Assembly: GCA_020687485.1 (NCBI GenBank)
Contig: JAJEQR010000007.1
Location: 48,164 to 112,163, forward strand
DNA: 64,000 bases
Reading direction: 5' to 3'
Source of the DNA: Hominifimenecus microfluidus
Lineage (GTDB): Bacteria > Bacillota > Clostridia > Lachnospirales > Lachnospiraceae
Shown one piece after another: positions 7,830 through 16,590 of this stretch. Below the pieces are notes generated by a model, which was not told the DNA's origin, did not search any database, and was given only the letters and a program-made list of their open reading frames with translations. The position numbers and the translations under genes are program-made. The number at the start of each line of letters is the position of its first letter. Positions within the stretch are counted from its first letter, which is position 1.

Positions 7830-7991
7830 TTACTGTTCTTCGCTCTCTTTGATCAGATCTTCGCATCCACTTTCGATCAGGATCTGTTCGACCTTGTCTT
7901 TCAGAAGGCGCGGCACTCTTTTGTACAGTGCAATCGCTTCTTCTTTTGTTTCCGCATACATGATCTTCTGCGCCCATAACATAGCCATCAT
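7830..7991 (-). CDS. CD1375-like small phage protein (53 aa)
   Basis: I start at the ATG at 7991, which has GGAGGG 7 nt upstream; the longer frame to 8123 runs into the preceding gene. The pattern LWAQKIM...VPRLLKDKVEQIL fits the short CD1375/XkdX-type proteins found between tail-fibre and holin genes of clostridial phages. Their function is not established. Confidence 0.7.
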   Translation of the reverse strand: MMAMLWAQKIMYAETKEEAIALYKRVPRLLKDKVEQILIESGCEDLIKESEEQ

Positions 7992-8043
7992 CGTTTCGCC
8001 CTCCTTTCCGAATAAAATTTTGTATATTGAATGCCTAACAAAA

Positions 8044-8445
8044 TTAAGCATATACAAGCTCCGACATTTCCAGCAGACAGGATTCCAGCATTTCATTCTT
8101 TTCCTGAAGTTTCTGAATTTCAACGGTCATTTCTGCCCGCGTCATTCCCCCGCTTTCCGGATCCGGTTCATCATCTTTCATGTCTTCGTCTTTTCCAGCC
8201 TGATCAGTCTTCCCGTACTCCCAGTATTTTTCAAAGTCATCTTCGATCTGTTTTGTCGTGATCGTGCTGTCCGCCGGAAGTTCAAACACTACTTCATCAA
8301 AACGGTACATCTTCCGATCCTTTGCGTCTTCCTGACGGTATTCCTTGATATTGTCCGCCATCCTGACGGTCATTGCGCCACCCGGAAGATTTTCCATCAT
8401 TACCTTTTCCGGCTTCTGATCTGCATCTACGTTCAAGTAAATCAT
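8044..8445 (-). CDS. Hypothetical baseplate-region protein, overlaps RT gene
   Basis: A 133-residue protein starting MIYLNVDADQKPEKVMMENL. The ATG at 8445 has GAGGAATT close upstream. A beta-rich N-terminal part is followed by an acidic hinge and a C-terminal coiled coil (EIQKLQEKNEMLESCLLEM). Its first 149 bp overlap the end of the reverse-transcriptase gene in another frame. This type of protein is common between tail-tip genes and holin. A DGR accessory role cannot be excluded. Confidence 0.7.
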   Translation of the reverse strand: MIYLNVDADQKPEKVMMENLPGGAMTVRMADNIKEYRQEDAKDRKMYRFDEVVFELPADSTITTKQIEDDFEKYWEYGKTDQAGKDEDMKDDEPDPESGGMTRAEMTVEIQKLQEKNEMLESCLLEMSELVYA

Positions 8446-9691
8446 GCAATTCCTCCATTCTTTTCTGATATTCCAGTTGTCCATAGAATCCATTTACGCG
8501 ATGTGCCACCTGAAGCAGTTCTTCCGTGTGGTATCTTTCTTGTAAATGGAATGAATCAGATTGTTCAATATAGCTGTTATACGATATTATCTTCTGCGCC
8601 CGTTCACGGCGCAGTGTTCCATCACGCTTCAGCTCTCTATATCCACGGATCAGCTGTCGTCTTGCCCTTTTGAATACGCGACGCCGGATCGTGATGTGTG
8701 TTCTGCTGATTCTGTATCCTGCCATGTCCAGCATCGGTACGCCCCTTTGCCCCGGACGTGGCAGGTTCCGCCTTCGCTTTTCTTCTTCAATCGGCAACAG
8801 CTTGACAATTCCTGTCGTTTCTTTTATTTGCAAGTGCTGATTCTTTGTCATCCACTTGTCCAATGCTTTCACTGCCCGCTGTTCTCCTTTTATGGATCCG
8901 GATCCTATCGAAAAATCATCCATAAATGTTCCGCAGCGTATAACATATGGTATCTTTTTCCCTCTTCGCGTTGATCCCAGTGTATACAGATAGCGGATCG
9001 CATACGACATCGTAAAATTAAAGAGCCATGCATCAAGATACCCGCCGATGATCAGATGTCCGCCCGGTGCGACGCTCTTTAAATATTTCAGCAGTCCGAT
9101 CGCATATCTTGCTTTCGGGATTTCCATCATCACCAGATCTATACATACATCATATTGAAGTGAAGCATATGCATGTACAACATCTGTTTTTCTCACATAT
9201 TCTATTCCCAGCGATTCCTTCAGGAAATAACGCAACATCTGATCTTTCAGCATTGTCTGCCCGTGTCCCGGAATGCTTGCGTGTTGCGTCGGAAGCAATC
9301 GCGCCTGAATCAATGGTTCTATCATCAATTTCGTAATATGACCGATCAGCTGATGCATAATGCACAACAGTGCAATGTCCCTGATCTTTCCTGTCATTCC
9401 ATCCGGACGCTGCCGGATCGTCACTGGTTCCATATCATCCGGTTCTATTCCGTGATCGACCAGATCTTCCACAATCCCAAGCATTGCCAAGCCAATCGCT
9501 TCAACAGCTTCATTTTTATACTTCCACGATCCGGATAAATCATCTATTTTTATATCGTCGCGTGGAATTCCTGCATACTTTTCAATAAACGTCAGTACAT
9601 CGTTTCTTCTCCATTTTCCTTTGAAACATTCAACAACTGCCTGTTCGCACAGCTGCCTGCTTAACTTTTTATATCTCTTTTTATGTGCCAT
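8297..9691 (-). CDS. DGR reverse transcriptase
   Basis: A 464-residue reverse transcriptase with catalytic aspartates D170 (KTDVVHAYASL, motif 3/A) and D258-D259 (CGTFMDDFSIGSG, an FMDD version of YxDD). The motif-4 segment is IGGYLDAW (215-222), where DGR enzymes usually have IGxxxSQ; here SQ is replaced by DA. It follows the template repeat by about 195 bp in the order target gene, TR, RT. It should copy the TR RNA with errors at adenines and send the cDNA to the variable repeat. The last roughly 45 residues overlap the next gene and look out-of-frame in composition. Confidence 0.93.
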   Translation of the reverse strand: MAHKKRYKKLSRQLCEQAVVECFKGKWRRNDVLTFIEKYAGIPRDDIKIDDLSGSWKYKNEAVEAIGLAMLGIVEDLVDHGIEPDDMEPVTIRQRPDGMTGKIRDIALLCIMHQLIGHITKLMIEPLIQARLLPTQHASIPGHGQTMLKDQMLRYFLKESLGIEYVRKTDVVHAYASLQYDVCIDLVMMEIPKARYAIGLLKYLKSVAPGGHLIIGGYLDAWLFNFTMSYAIRYLYTLGSTRRGKKIPYVIRCGTFMDDFSIGSGSIKGEQRAVKALDKWMTKNQHLQIKETTGIVKLLPIEEEKRRRNLPRPGQRGVPMLDMAGYRISRTHITIRRRVFKRARRQLIRGYRELKRDGTLRRERAQKIISYNSYIEQSDSFHLQERYHTEELLQVAHRVNGFYGQLEYQKRMEELHDLLERRCRSEAGKGNDGKSSGWRNDRQDGGQYQGIPSGRRKGSEDVPF

Positions 9692-9886
9692 CTTATTTTT
9701 ACTTTATGTGTGAAGCGACTTTCGGTTGCGACAGATCCTTGAATCAGGATTCGTCTTGTTACTACTTGCCGCACGCATAACCCACGGTTATACATGCCAG
9801 TTTCCCGGCTTCCGGTTTTACTGATTTTCGCTTATGCGCGGATATACAGACGCATTTCAGCAAGTTTTCACCTGCCTTCATAAATA

Positions 9887-10035
9887 CATAAATTCGCGGA
9901 CGACTGTTCCAGTTCGAGTTACCCGGCGCATTGTTGCCATTCTCCGCAGCCAGACCAGCATTCCCGCCATTGTTCAAGTTCGCAAAACGCCACGGGCAGC
10001 GAACCCCGGCGGAGTTGGTACCGTAGAAAGCCGAT
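9887..10035 (-). repeat. DGR template repeat (TR)
   Basis: A 149-bp copy aligned without gaps to 10144-10292 (offset 257). The two copies differ at 18 positions, and every one is an adenine of the TR on the transcribed (minus) strand. TR adenines sit mostly in AAC/AAT codons, the usual design for maximal amino-acid diversity. The 195 bp between TR and RT hold no convincing gene. Confidence 0.95.
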
Positions 10036-10101
10036 CCCGCGCCTGCATACCCTTTTTATTTTCTTTTCCTGTTAGGTGTGTATGAGTGGTCTTGCCCCTC
10101 T

Positions 10102-10119
10102 GGTCTGCTTACGCAGACC
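10102..10119. promoter_or_regulatory. DGR stem-loop downstream of the variable repeat
   Basis: A perfect 7-bp stem GGTCTGC/GCAGACC with a 4-nt loop lies 25 bp past the 3' end of the VR. The stop codon of the target gene falls in the loop. Such hairpin/cruciform elements beyond VR are known to aid target recognition in the Bordetella phage BPP-1 DGR. Confidence 0.7.
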
Positions 10120-11818
10120 ATTCACCCCGCTTTTTACCCGCGCCACAAAGCCGCGGACGACCGCTCCAGTACGAGGAACCCGGCGCATAGTTGCCAAGCT
10201 CCGCAGCCAGACCAGCAAACCCGCCATAGTTCAAGATCGCAAAACGCCACGGGCAGCGAACCCCGGCGGAGTAGGTACCGCAGAAAGCCGACTTAAAATA
10301 AGTCGTTGAAGATCCGCCGATCAGCTTCGGAAACAGCACGCCCAACTTTGACTTGATAAATGCTTTCACATAGTTCCATCCGGACGGCATACCGGAATAT
10401 ACAATGCCTGTATCTTCATAGTCCGCTGTGATTGATCCTGACAGTTTCTGACTGTCGCGGCACTGATACACAGTATAATCAAATCCTCCTGCTTCGTTTG
10501 CAGTCGTGTCATACAGTGGATCCAGCCCGATCGTATATGATCCATCCAAAACTTCTACACCAGCAACACGAAGCGGTGTCTTTCCTGCTGTCAGGCTGAA
10601 TGTGCATCCGTCTTTATGTCCCGCCAATGCTTCTGTTGCGCCCGAATGCCACGGCATAGTTGAAATACACGTTGTTGCTGTCGTTGTGATCGTTCCGCTG
10701 ATGTCAAGATTGATCGCTGTGTATTCCGTTCCGTTTACTGTTACTTTTTCGATTGAAGATACTTTCACCAGATCCGCAAGGTTACGCATCCATGCATTCC
10801 ATCTGTCTTTATTCGACTGTGCGCCCATATCACCAACCGATACCGTGGATCCGACAATGAATCCTGCTGCCTGACTTGCAGACAGAAGAACCCTTTTCAC
10901 ATTTTCTTCCGGCAACGCCGCCATGTACTGATAGTTGTAATTTGTGCATCCTTCGGCAATGTTTGAGTTTTCCAGATCAAAATGCCTTAACTGCCACATA
11001 CGAAGAATCCATCTTGTATCACAGTCATTCCACAATCCTTCATAAATTGTTTTCTGTCGTGCCTTCTGGATCCCTGCCGTTGCTGATGCGAAGTTATATG
11101 CCTTTATCCCTGCGCCGGATGTCAACGCGCCTTTGCTGTCCAGACCACCGGGGAATGTTGCGTGCCATGTGATCGGTCGCTTTTTATTTTTCGGATCCAC
11201 ATCCCCCTCATCCGGATAATAGCCGGATCCCCTTGTTGTTCTGAATGAAATATAATCGTATGCACCGTCATTCCATTCTTTAATCCATAATGCAAGCGCA
11301 AATGTATATACTGGTGCATCTTCACCAGTGATGTCAAAACCGTCTTCACCTTCAAAATATGTGATGTTCATGGTTCCGTCTTCCAGTGACAGCGCGTTTG
11401 CTCTGATATACCATGTCATCGGATCTTCATCCGCCCAGTCCTCGACCGCTTCAGTATTTTCTGTACATAGCTGTGCTGCCACTTTATCTGCCAGATCATC
11501 CATCTGTGTCATTTTTGTTATTCCTGATACTGACGGATCATAGCTTCGCAGTGTATACGTCTTTCCATTCCATGCCTGCGCTGCTGCTGTTGCAAACCGT
11601 GAAAGCAATTTATACTTGTCTGTTTCTCCTGCTGCCAGCGCACGCGGATACCATGACCAGAAAACCCGTGTTGTATTTGTTCCGTCAAGTAATTGTCTGC
11701 ACGCAGCGTCAAGTGCTTCCGCCGAATTCTGTCCGCCATTCAGTGCGATCGCTTCCAGTGCCGCCGCCATTCTCTCATGCTGTGCATAAGACGGAAATGA
11801 TAAATCAATTCCTTCCAT
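10109..11818 (-). CDS. DGR-diversified tail-tip protein with C-terminal lectin-type variable domain
   Basis: A 569-residue protein. A unique N-terminal and central region is followed by a C-terminal C-type-lectin-like domain. The segment GTYSAGVRCPWRFAILNYGG shows the invariant RCPWR core. The variable repeat covers residues about 509-558. TR predicts mostly Asn (a few Tyr, Ser or Ile) at residues 513, 516, 528, 531, 534, 541, 544, 548, 550, 552, 553, 557 and 558, where this protein has C, Y, I, Y, F, L, Y, S, Y, S, G, L and C. It follows the BppU-like gene, so it is probably a receptor-binding protein at the tail tip whose binding surface is rewritten by the DGR. Confidence 0.93.
   Translation of the reverse strand: MEGIDLSFPSYAQHERMAAALEAIALNGGQNSAEALDAACRQLLDGTNTTRVFWSWYPRALAAGETDKYKLLSRFATAAAQAWNGKTYTLRSYDPSVSGITKMTQMDDLADKVAAQLCTENTEAVEDWADEDPMTWYIRANALSLEDGTMNITYFEGEDGFDITGEDAPVYTFALALWIKEWNDGAYDYISFRTTRGSGYYPDEGDVDPKNKKRPITWHATFPGGLDSKGALTSGAGIKAYNFASATAGIQKARQKTIYEGLWNDCDTRWILRMWQLRHFDLENSNIAEGCTNYNYQYMAALPEENVKRVLLSASQAAGFIVGSTVSVGDMGAQSNKDRWNAWMRNLADLVKVSSIEKVTVNGTEYTAINLDISGTITTTATTCISTMPWHSGATEALAGHKDGCTFSLTAGKTPLRVAGVEVLDGSYTIGLDPLYDTTANEAGGFDYTVYQCRDSQKLSGSITADYEDTGIVYSGMPSGWNYVKAFIKSKLGVLFPKLIGGSSTTYFKSAFCGTYSAGVRCPWRFAILNYGGFAGLAAELGNYAPGSSYWSGRPRLCGAGKKRGEWSA
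10144..10292 (-). repeat. DGR variable repeat (VR)
   Basis: The 149-bp target copy within the 3' end of the tail-tip gene. All 18 differences from the TR are at TR adenines, replaced by T, C or G. Non-adenine positions are fully conserved. This is direct evidence of past mutagenic homing. Confidence 0.95.
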
Positions 11819-11835
11819 TCTTCTTTTCCTCCTGT

Positions 11836-12642
11836 TTACTCCTTGATCGGTGTTAATGCCAGATGCGGGATCCCCCGTTCTGTATAAATTGCATATGCAT
11901 ATTTGATTTTTTCATCTTTATCCAACATATATGACGCTTCATTGATCTGCCCCGCAATTTTTACAGCTTCATTCGCCTTATCCAGAACTTCATTCGCCTG
12001 CTTCTGTCTTTCCTGTTCTGCCGTGACGCGATCACTTTCTGCTGACACTCTGCTTTTTTCCGCGTTCACACGACCTGTTTCTGCCTGCACTCTGGCTTCC
12101 TCTGCCTTCACGCGACCTGTTTCTGCCTGCACTCTGGCTTCCTCTTCCTTCACGCGACCTGTTTCTGCCTGCACTCTGGCTTCCTCTGCCTTCACACGTT
12201 TCGTTTCCTGATCAGCATACTGTTTCATTGTCTTATCGAAGATAGAAAGTTCATCGCCCGAAACGATCGCATCTTCATCTTTCACCTTTGCTTCAATCTC
12301 TATTTCAAAAGTGACCGATGTTACCACCTGCATCAGATCTGAAGATTTCACTTCCACTTCACACAATGCCGTTCCCGCTGCTGCCAGTGCCTGACTGTCC
12401 AATTCCACCATCACAACATTGTCCGTGAATTCACACGGTGTATATACCCTGTGTCTATCTGGTTTTCTGATGAAAGCTGTGACGCTGGATCCTGCCGGGA
12501 TCGTGTACGGTTTCCCATGATTCAGTAGTACGGTTTCAACATATCTTGTTGCCCGATCTCCCTGTTTTGCAGACACCATATACTGTTTTGTCCCACCCGA
12601 CATTTCGATTTCAATTCGCTGAATTACTTTTCCAAGTGCCAC
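11836..12642 (-). CDS. BppU-like baseplate protein with repeated coiled coil
   Basis: A 268-residue protein. Residues 1-115 match the N-terminal domain of phage baseplate upper proteins (beta-rich, with AGSSVTAFIRKPD and a conserved CEVEV-like strand). Residues about 140-225 form a long coiled coil built from repeats of RVKAEEARVQAETG. A short C-terminal domain follows. It probably attaches the DGR-diversified receptor protein to the baseplate. Confidence 0.8.
   Translation of the reverse strand: MALGKVIQRIEIEMSGGTKQYMVSAKQGDRATRYVETVLLNHGKPYTIPAGSSVTAFIRKPDRHRVYTPCEFTDNVVMVELDSQALAAAGTALCEVEVKSSDLMQVVTSVTFEIEIEAKVKDEDAIVSGDELSIFDKTMKQYADQETKRVKAEEARVQAETGRVKEEEARVQAETGRVKAEEARVQAETGRVNAEKSRVSAESDRVTAEQERQKQANEVLDKANEAVKIAGQINEASYMLDKDEKIKYAYAIYTERGIPHLALTPIKE
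12071..12196. repeat. Three 42-bp tandem repeats in the coiled-coil gene
   Basis: Units start at 12071, 12113 and 12155 and are almost identical, encoding 14-residue coiled-coil repeats. Such in-frame repeats can expand or contract and change stalk length. Confidence 0.85.
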
Positions 12643-12657
12643 TGTCTTCCCTCCTTT

Positions 12658-14172
12658 CTATAATCCGAGTTTGTTCAGGATCTGCTGCATTGTCACTTCG
12701 GATCCATCTGATTTTATGAATTTCACCCCATGCCTGAATATCGCATCAAACGTAAAATCCACTGCGTTTTCCACGGTTGCCTTCGATCCAAAAGCCACAC
12801 CGCGCCCACCATGCAAAAAATGCATTGCATATACCGCTGTTGATACGAAGTCAATGACCGTCACTGTATTGAATGTATCTTTCAGCACATAACGAACATC
12901 ATATGAAAATTCTGTATTCAGATCCCCGCCGCAAACAGTTGTCGCTTCCCCGATCGGAAGTTCTTTTACTGCTGACGTATATGCGCCCTGACTTGAAAGT
13001 TTATACTGCATCTGAAGTGTTGCTTTATTCTTTCCGTTGCAGGTTGAATATGTGCTGTCTGTCGTCGCTAAAAAGTATACGCCTTCATTTTCCAGTGTTC
13101 CATCCTGTCCACACCTCATAGAATCCACCTGAATCGTCGGCGGATTATATTCCACTACTGTCACTTTTGCAGTTTTTTCTGCCGTCCGTCCTCTTGTATC
13201 ACGAATCTTCACTGTCACGTCCATGATCCCATAGTCTTCCAACATATATGACTGTGGCAATGCAGAAGGCGTTCCATAATATGTCCTGTCATTCAGTTCC
13301 ATATTGACTGATACAATATCCGCGCCATATGACTTTGTGATATTCGCTGCTGTAATGGCTATATTGCTGTTATGTTCCACGAACATCCCCCACGCCGCAG
13401 GGACACGCCCTTTTGTATCTGCGATGGATATAGAATTGATCACCGGGACGCAATCATCCGGGACTGTCGCCCTCACCGCAGTATCCCTTGATTGATATAC
13501 CTGCGATCCAAACAACACCTGAACTGAAAGTATGCAGGAACCCGCTGTACTGTTTTTTATCTCTTCATTCCAGCTTTTCGGTATAGTATAGCTTGTATTG
13601 ATCCTTGTCGCTCCGGACGTTTTTTTGTCCAGCGTATACGACTTTGATCCAATCGCCCACTTGAATCTGTACGTTGCATCAGATGACAGTTTCACATAAA
13701 ATGGTGAATCTTCATCTGCATTTTCTATATTGATAGGAACTGCCGTCTTTCCATCAATTTCAAATTCCGAAGCCCCCGGATCGAATCCGTATGGTACAAA
13801 TGATCCCAGATCATAAAATGAAAAGGTCATTTCTGTTCCTTCTTGTGTCGGATTCTGACCGTATACAATTTTGAAGAATGGCTTTCTAATTGTCAGCTTT
13901 GTTCCAATGTTCAGTGTTGCTTTTTTTACCCATGTTCCTTGTGCTACGATGGTATTTAATGTAAAGTAGGAATGCACTGTCCATCTGTATTGTTTTCCAT
14001 CAATGATCATGACCGATGGCATATCTTCTTTTTTTACGCCCAGCAGCCAGTCGTCTTCATTTTGCGTGAACGTTACGGATGTGATTGTTGTTACATCTCC
14101 GCTGACATTCCCGGTGAAGACAGCGTTCGCATATATACTTGTGACTGGTACTTCTCTTCTTGTCGTACTCAT
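12658..14172 (-). CDS. DUF859-type siphovirus minor structural protein
   Basis: A 504-residue beta-rich protein with several Ig-like segments and a C-terminal FLHGGRGVAFGSKA block followed by AVDFTFDA. This signature is typical of DUF859/prophage tail-tip proteins in Streptococcus and clostridial siphoviruses. It overlaps the upstream tail endopeptidase gene by 4 bp (ATGA). It is expected to form part of the baseplate or tail fibre. Confidence 0.8.
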   Translation of the reverse strand: MSTTRREVPVTSIYANAVFTGNVSGDVTTITSVTFTQNEDDWLLGVKKEDMPSVMIIDGKQYRWTVHSYFTLNTIVAQGTWVKKATLNIGTKLTIRKPFFKIVYGQNPTQEGTEMTFSFYDLGSFVPYGFDPGASEFEIDGKTAVPINIENADEDSPFYVKLSSDATYRFKWAIGSKSYTLDKKTSGATRINTSYTIPKSWNEEIKNSTAGSCILSVQVLFGSQVYQSRDTAVRATVPDDCVPVINSISIADTKGRVPAAWGMFVEHNSNIAITAANITKSYGADIVSVNMELNDRTYYGTPSALPQSYMLEDYGIMDVTVKIRDTRGRTAEKTAKVTVVEYNPPTIQVDSMRCGQDGTLENEGVYFLATTDSTYSTCNGKNKATLQMQYKLSSQGAYTSAVKELPIGEATTVCGGDLNTEFSYDVRYVLKDTFNTVTVIDFVSTAVYAMHFLHGGRGVAFGSKATVENAVDFTFDAIFRHGVKFIKSDGSEVTMQQILNKLGL

Positions 14173-15875
14173 ACTTTTACTACCTCGAATATTCCATCAT
14201 CGTCGATCAGCTGTCTGTATTCCTGTTTCCGTTTTTGCCTTTTGGCGCTCTGTGTTGCCGTTTCTTCCACCTGCTCCGCTTCTCTCCATTTCACGCCCAT
14301 CCCGTACTGTGTGGATATGAAATCAAAGTATCCGCCGTCGTCTGCTGCTCCGACTGACCACCTTCGCACCGCTTCGACATTTTCAATGTGTAGCTTGTTG
14401 TACTGCACATATGCCACTGGAATGCCTTCCTGCCTGAATTCCAGTCTTTTGTCGGATAGCAATGTCGAAAACGGCAGTACCCCGCCATCTTGTTTTTTTC
14501 CGATCTCCATTCCATCATCCGTGTAATGGAAATATGTTTCATTCTCTCTTCTGAATTCTTCCAGTTCGTCGCCCTGCGATGTCACAGTTTCTTCGACCGA
14601 CTTAATAGACATATCAAATGAATTTGCAGTCTGATTCAGTGCTGTTGAATATTCATTTGTCATTCTTTCAATGGTCTTTTCATTCAGTTGCGAAGCATAG
14701 TCTTTCGCTTCCTGTTCTGCTGCATAGGTCAGATCCCTTTGTTCTGTTCTGACCTGTTGAACCGATGTCATAATCCCGCTTTCTGAAGATTTAATTGCAG
14801 CCTGTGCCTGTTCGATTGTCCAGTATCCTTCATTCAGCGTTTTCTTTGTCCTTGCCTGTGCCTGATCCACTGCATCGGACTTCATTTTTTCCTCTGTTTC
14901 TTCCTGAAGCTGTGCAAAACTCTTTGTCACATTAGAAAGTTCACAGGTGTTTTTATCCGGATGCTGCGGATATTCCGTCATCTTCACGATCCGCTGTTTT
15001 TCTTTTGTAGCTTCCGTTTTTGAAATCAGATGCACTGTATCACCGATGTCATATTCCAGAATGCTGTATTCCTTTTTCTGTGATGCTAGATCCGCAACGT
15101 CAGCAGTATATGCTGTATACGGCTTCGATGCTGTGTCCAGCTTCGCAGTTGCATCTTCGATCAGATTTTCAGTGATGGTGTATCGTTCATCTTTCCAATA
15201 GCGCGGAATCACTTTATCTGAATACTGATGATTGTCAATATACGGAACCCCCAGCATAATTTCCGGTGTGATCCCATCTTTTCCCACTGGATAAATCCTT
15301 GTATAGAAATCATATGTATCTGATTTCAATGTCAATTTCCGCAGGTTTAATCCTTCTATGAAATACGCTCCGCGATCCATTCCGATCGCTTCATATAGGT
15401 CTATTCTCTTCTGGATGTTGTCGATCTTGCATTCGCATCTGTATGTGTCCATAACCTCCTGAAGTACATCCCAAGCATTGCACGTTTCATCAATGCTGAC
15501 TGTTCTTCGCTTTGTTACTGTGCAAATTCCGACCGTCCAACCCGTTCCATCAAAAGCGAATTCCAAGCAGGCACGCGCCGTCTGTGTTACACTCTCAAAT
15601 CCATACAGAAATTCCTGTGATTCCAGTTCTTCTATATTCAGCTGTGCTACATAACTGTTTTTATTTTCTCCTGTGTTTATTTCCTTCAGAACATATTCAT
15701 CATCTTTTGTCCTGATATAATATTCAGCCCGCAGATTTTCAATTTCTGATCCTGTTTTCGGATAACTGAATGAAATCTGCTTATCTCCGGATGATAATGT
15801 TTTTTCAATTTTCAGATCATCCGGATCATCTATTCCTGCAATTCTCCTGTGCTGATCATCATATATCTGAAGCAT
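14169..15875 (-). CDS. Tail-associated protein (Tal/prophage endopeptidase tail family)
   Basis: A 568-residue protein. Residues 1-330 match the phage minor structural protein N-terminal domain (MLQIYDDQHRRIAGIDD, then FSYPKTGSEI and a GDTVHLISK strand), the gp27-like hub fold. The remainder is helical coiled coil. It follows Dit and the tape measure, as Tal does in siphoviruses. It forms the tail tip. No catalytic site for wall degradation is evident. Confidence 0.85.
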   Translation of the reverse strand: MLQIYDDQHRRIAGIDDPDDLKIEKTLSSGDKQISFSYPKTGSEIENLRAEYYIRTKDDEYVLKEINTGENKNSYVAQLNIEELESQEFLYGFESVTQTARACLEFAFDGTGWTVGICTVTKRRTVSIDETCNAWDVLQEVMDTYRCECKIDNIQKRIDLYEAIGMDRGAYFIEGLNLRKLTLKSDTYDFYTRIYPVGKDGITPEIMLGVPYIDNHQYSDKVIPRYWKDERYTITENLIEDATAKLDTASKPYTAYTADVADLASQKKEYSILEYDIGDTVHLISKTEATKEKQRIVKMTEYPQHPDKNTCELSNVTKSFAQLQEETEEKMKSDAVDQAQARTKKTLNEGYWTIEQAQAAIKSSESGIMTSVQQVRTEQRDLTYAAEQEAKDYASQLNEKTIERMTNEYSTALNQTANSFDMSIKSVEETVTSQGDELEEFRRENETYFHYTDDGMEIGKKQDGGVLPFSTLLSDKRLEFRQEGIPVAYVQYNKLHIENVEAVRRWSVGAADDGGYFDFISTQYGMGVKWREAEQVEETATQSAKRQKRKQEYRQLIDDDGIFEVVKV

Positions 15876-15888
15876 ATATCATCCCCCT

Positions 15889-16587
15889 TTATAACCACAT
15901 CGGGGAATACCTAACTGTCACCCTTGCGCCATTCGTTGAAAACGCAAGGTCATTTCTTCCCGTTTGCAGTTTAGGGAACGCCCACAGATCCACGGATCCG
16001 AAAGCGTTATCCCCTTCCTTTGTTATTTTTCCGGTCTTCCCGTTAATCACAATCGTTTCGCCATTCATCAGGCTTTCAATAGTGTACGGTTCCCCGTTTA
16101 GTGTTATCTTATAGTTTGTCAGATCCGCTTTTGCTGTCACTTCAATAATGCAAGGTGTGTCCCGGCTTCCTTCTGCGTACAGCTTTCCTTCCAGTTTCTG
16201 ATCAAATAACGCTTCCGCTTCGTCGTCAAAAAAGAATCCATCAAATTCTAATGTCAGAATTCTTTTTTCCTTTTCAAGCGTTTTTTCGTAATCATCGCCA
16301 GCCAGAAACCCTTTATATTTTCCTTTGAATCCTCTGATTTCTTCCATAATGCAGGACGACCTGAAATTCCGCATAAAAGATGACATTGTTCTTTCCAGTG
16401 TCGCCCTGTTCTTTCCCCTGAAGTATATGGTCATTGTCATAGAACCCAGTGGAATATCTGTGTCGTACTCTGTCGGAAGAAGTGCTTTTGACATCATTTC
16501 ATAGTTTGCCGTCATCTTCGGGGGCTTTGTTTCTGCCGTCAGCAATGTCGCCCCGTATCTTCTGACGTCAATCCCGTTTATGATCAT
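15889..16587 (-). CDS. Distal tail protein (Dit, Sipho_tail)
   Basis: A 232-residue protein beginning MIINGIDVRRYGATLL, the usual start of Dit proteins. It contains the conserved mid-part with long strands around the LEFDGFFFDDE segment and a C-terminal galectin-like half with FPKLQTGRNDLAF. Hexamers of Dit join the tail tube to the baseplate. It is located between the tape measure and Tal genes, as is standard. Confidence 0.88.
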   Translation of the reverse strand: MIINGIDVRRYGATLLTAETKPPKMTANYEMMSKALLPTEYDTDIPLGSMTMTIYFRGKNRATLERTMSSFMRNFRSSCIMEEIRGFKGKYKGFLAGDDYEKTLEKEKRILTLEFDGFFFDDEAEALFDQKLEGKLYAEGSRDTPCIIEVTAKADLTNYKITLNGEPYTIESLMNGETIVINGKTGKITKEGDNAFGSVDLWAFPKLQTGRNDLAFSTNGARVTVRYSPMWL

Positions 16588-16590
16588 GCT

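Noticed and set aside
9762..9977. 71-codon minus-strand frame with GGNAGLAAENGNN
   Set aside because: It is the template repeat read as protein and not a gene.
10076..10309. Plus-strand frames across the variable repeat
   Set aside because: They are shadows of the GC-rich VR on the opposite strand.
12071..12196. CRISPR-like array
   Set aside because: The repeats are contiguous, in frame and without spacers; they encode a coiled coil. No CRISPR array was seen in the window.
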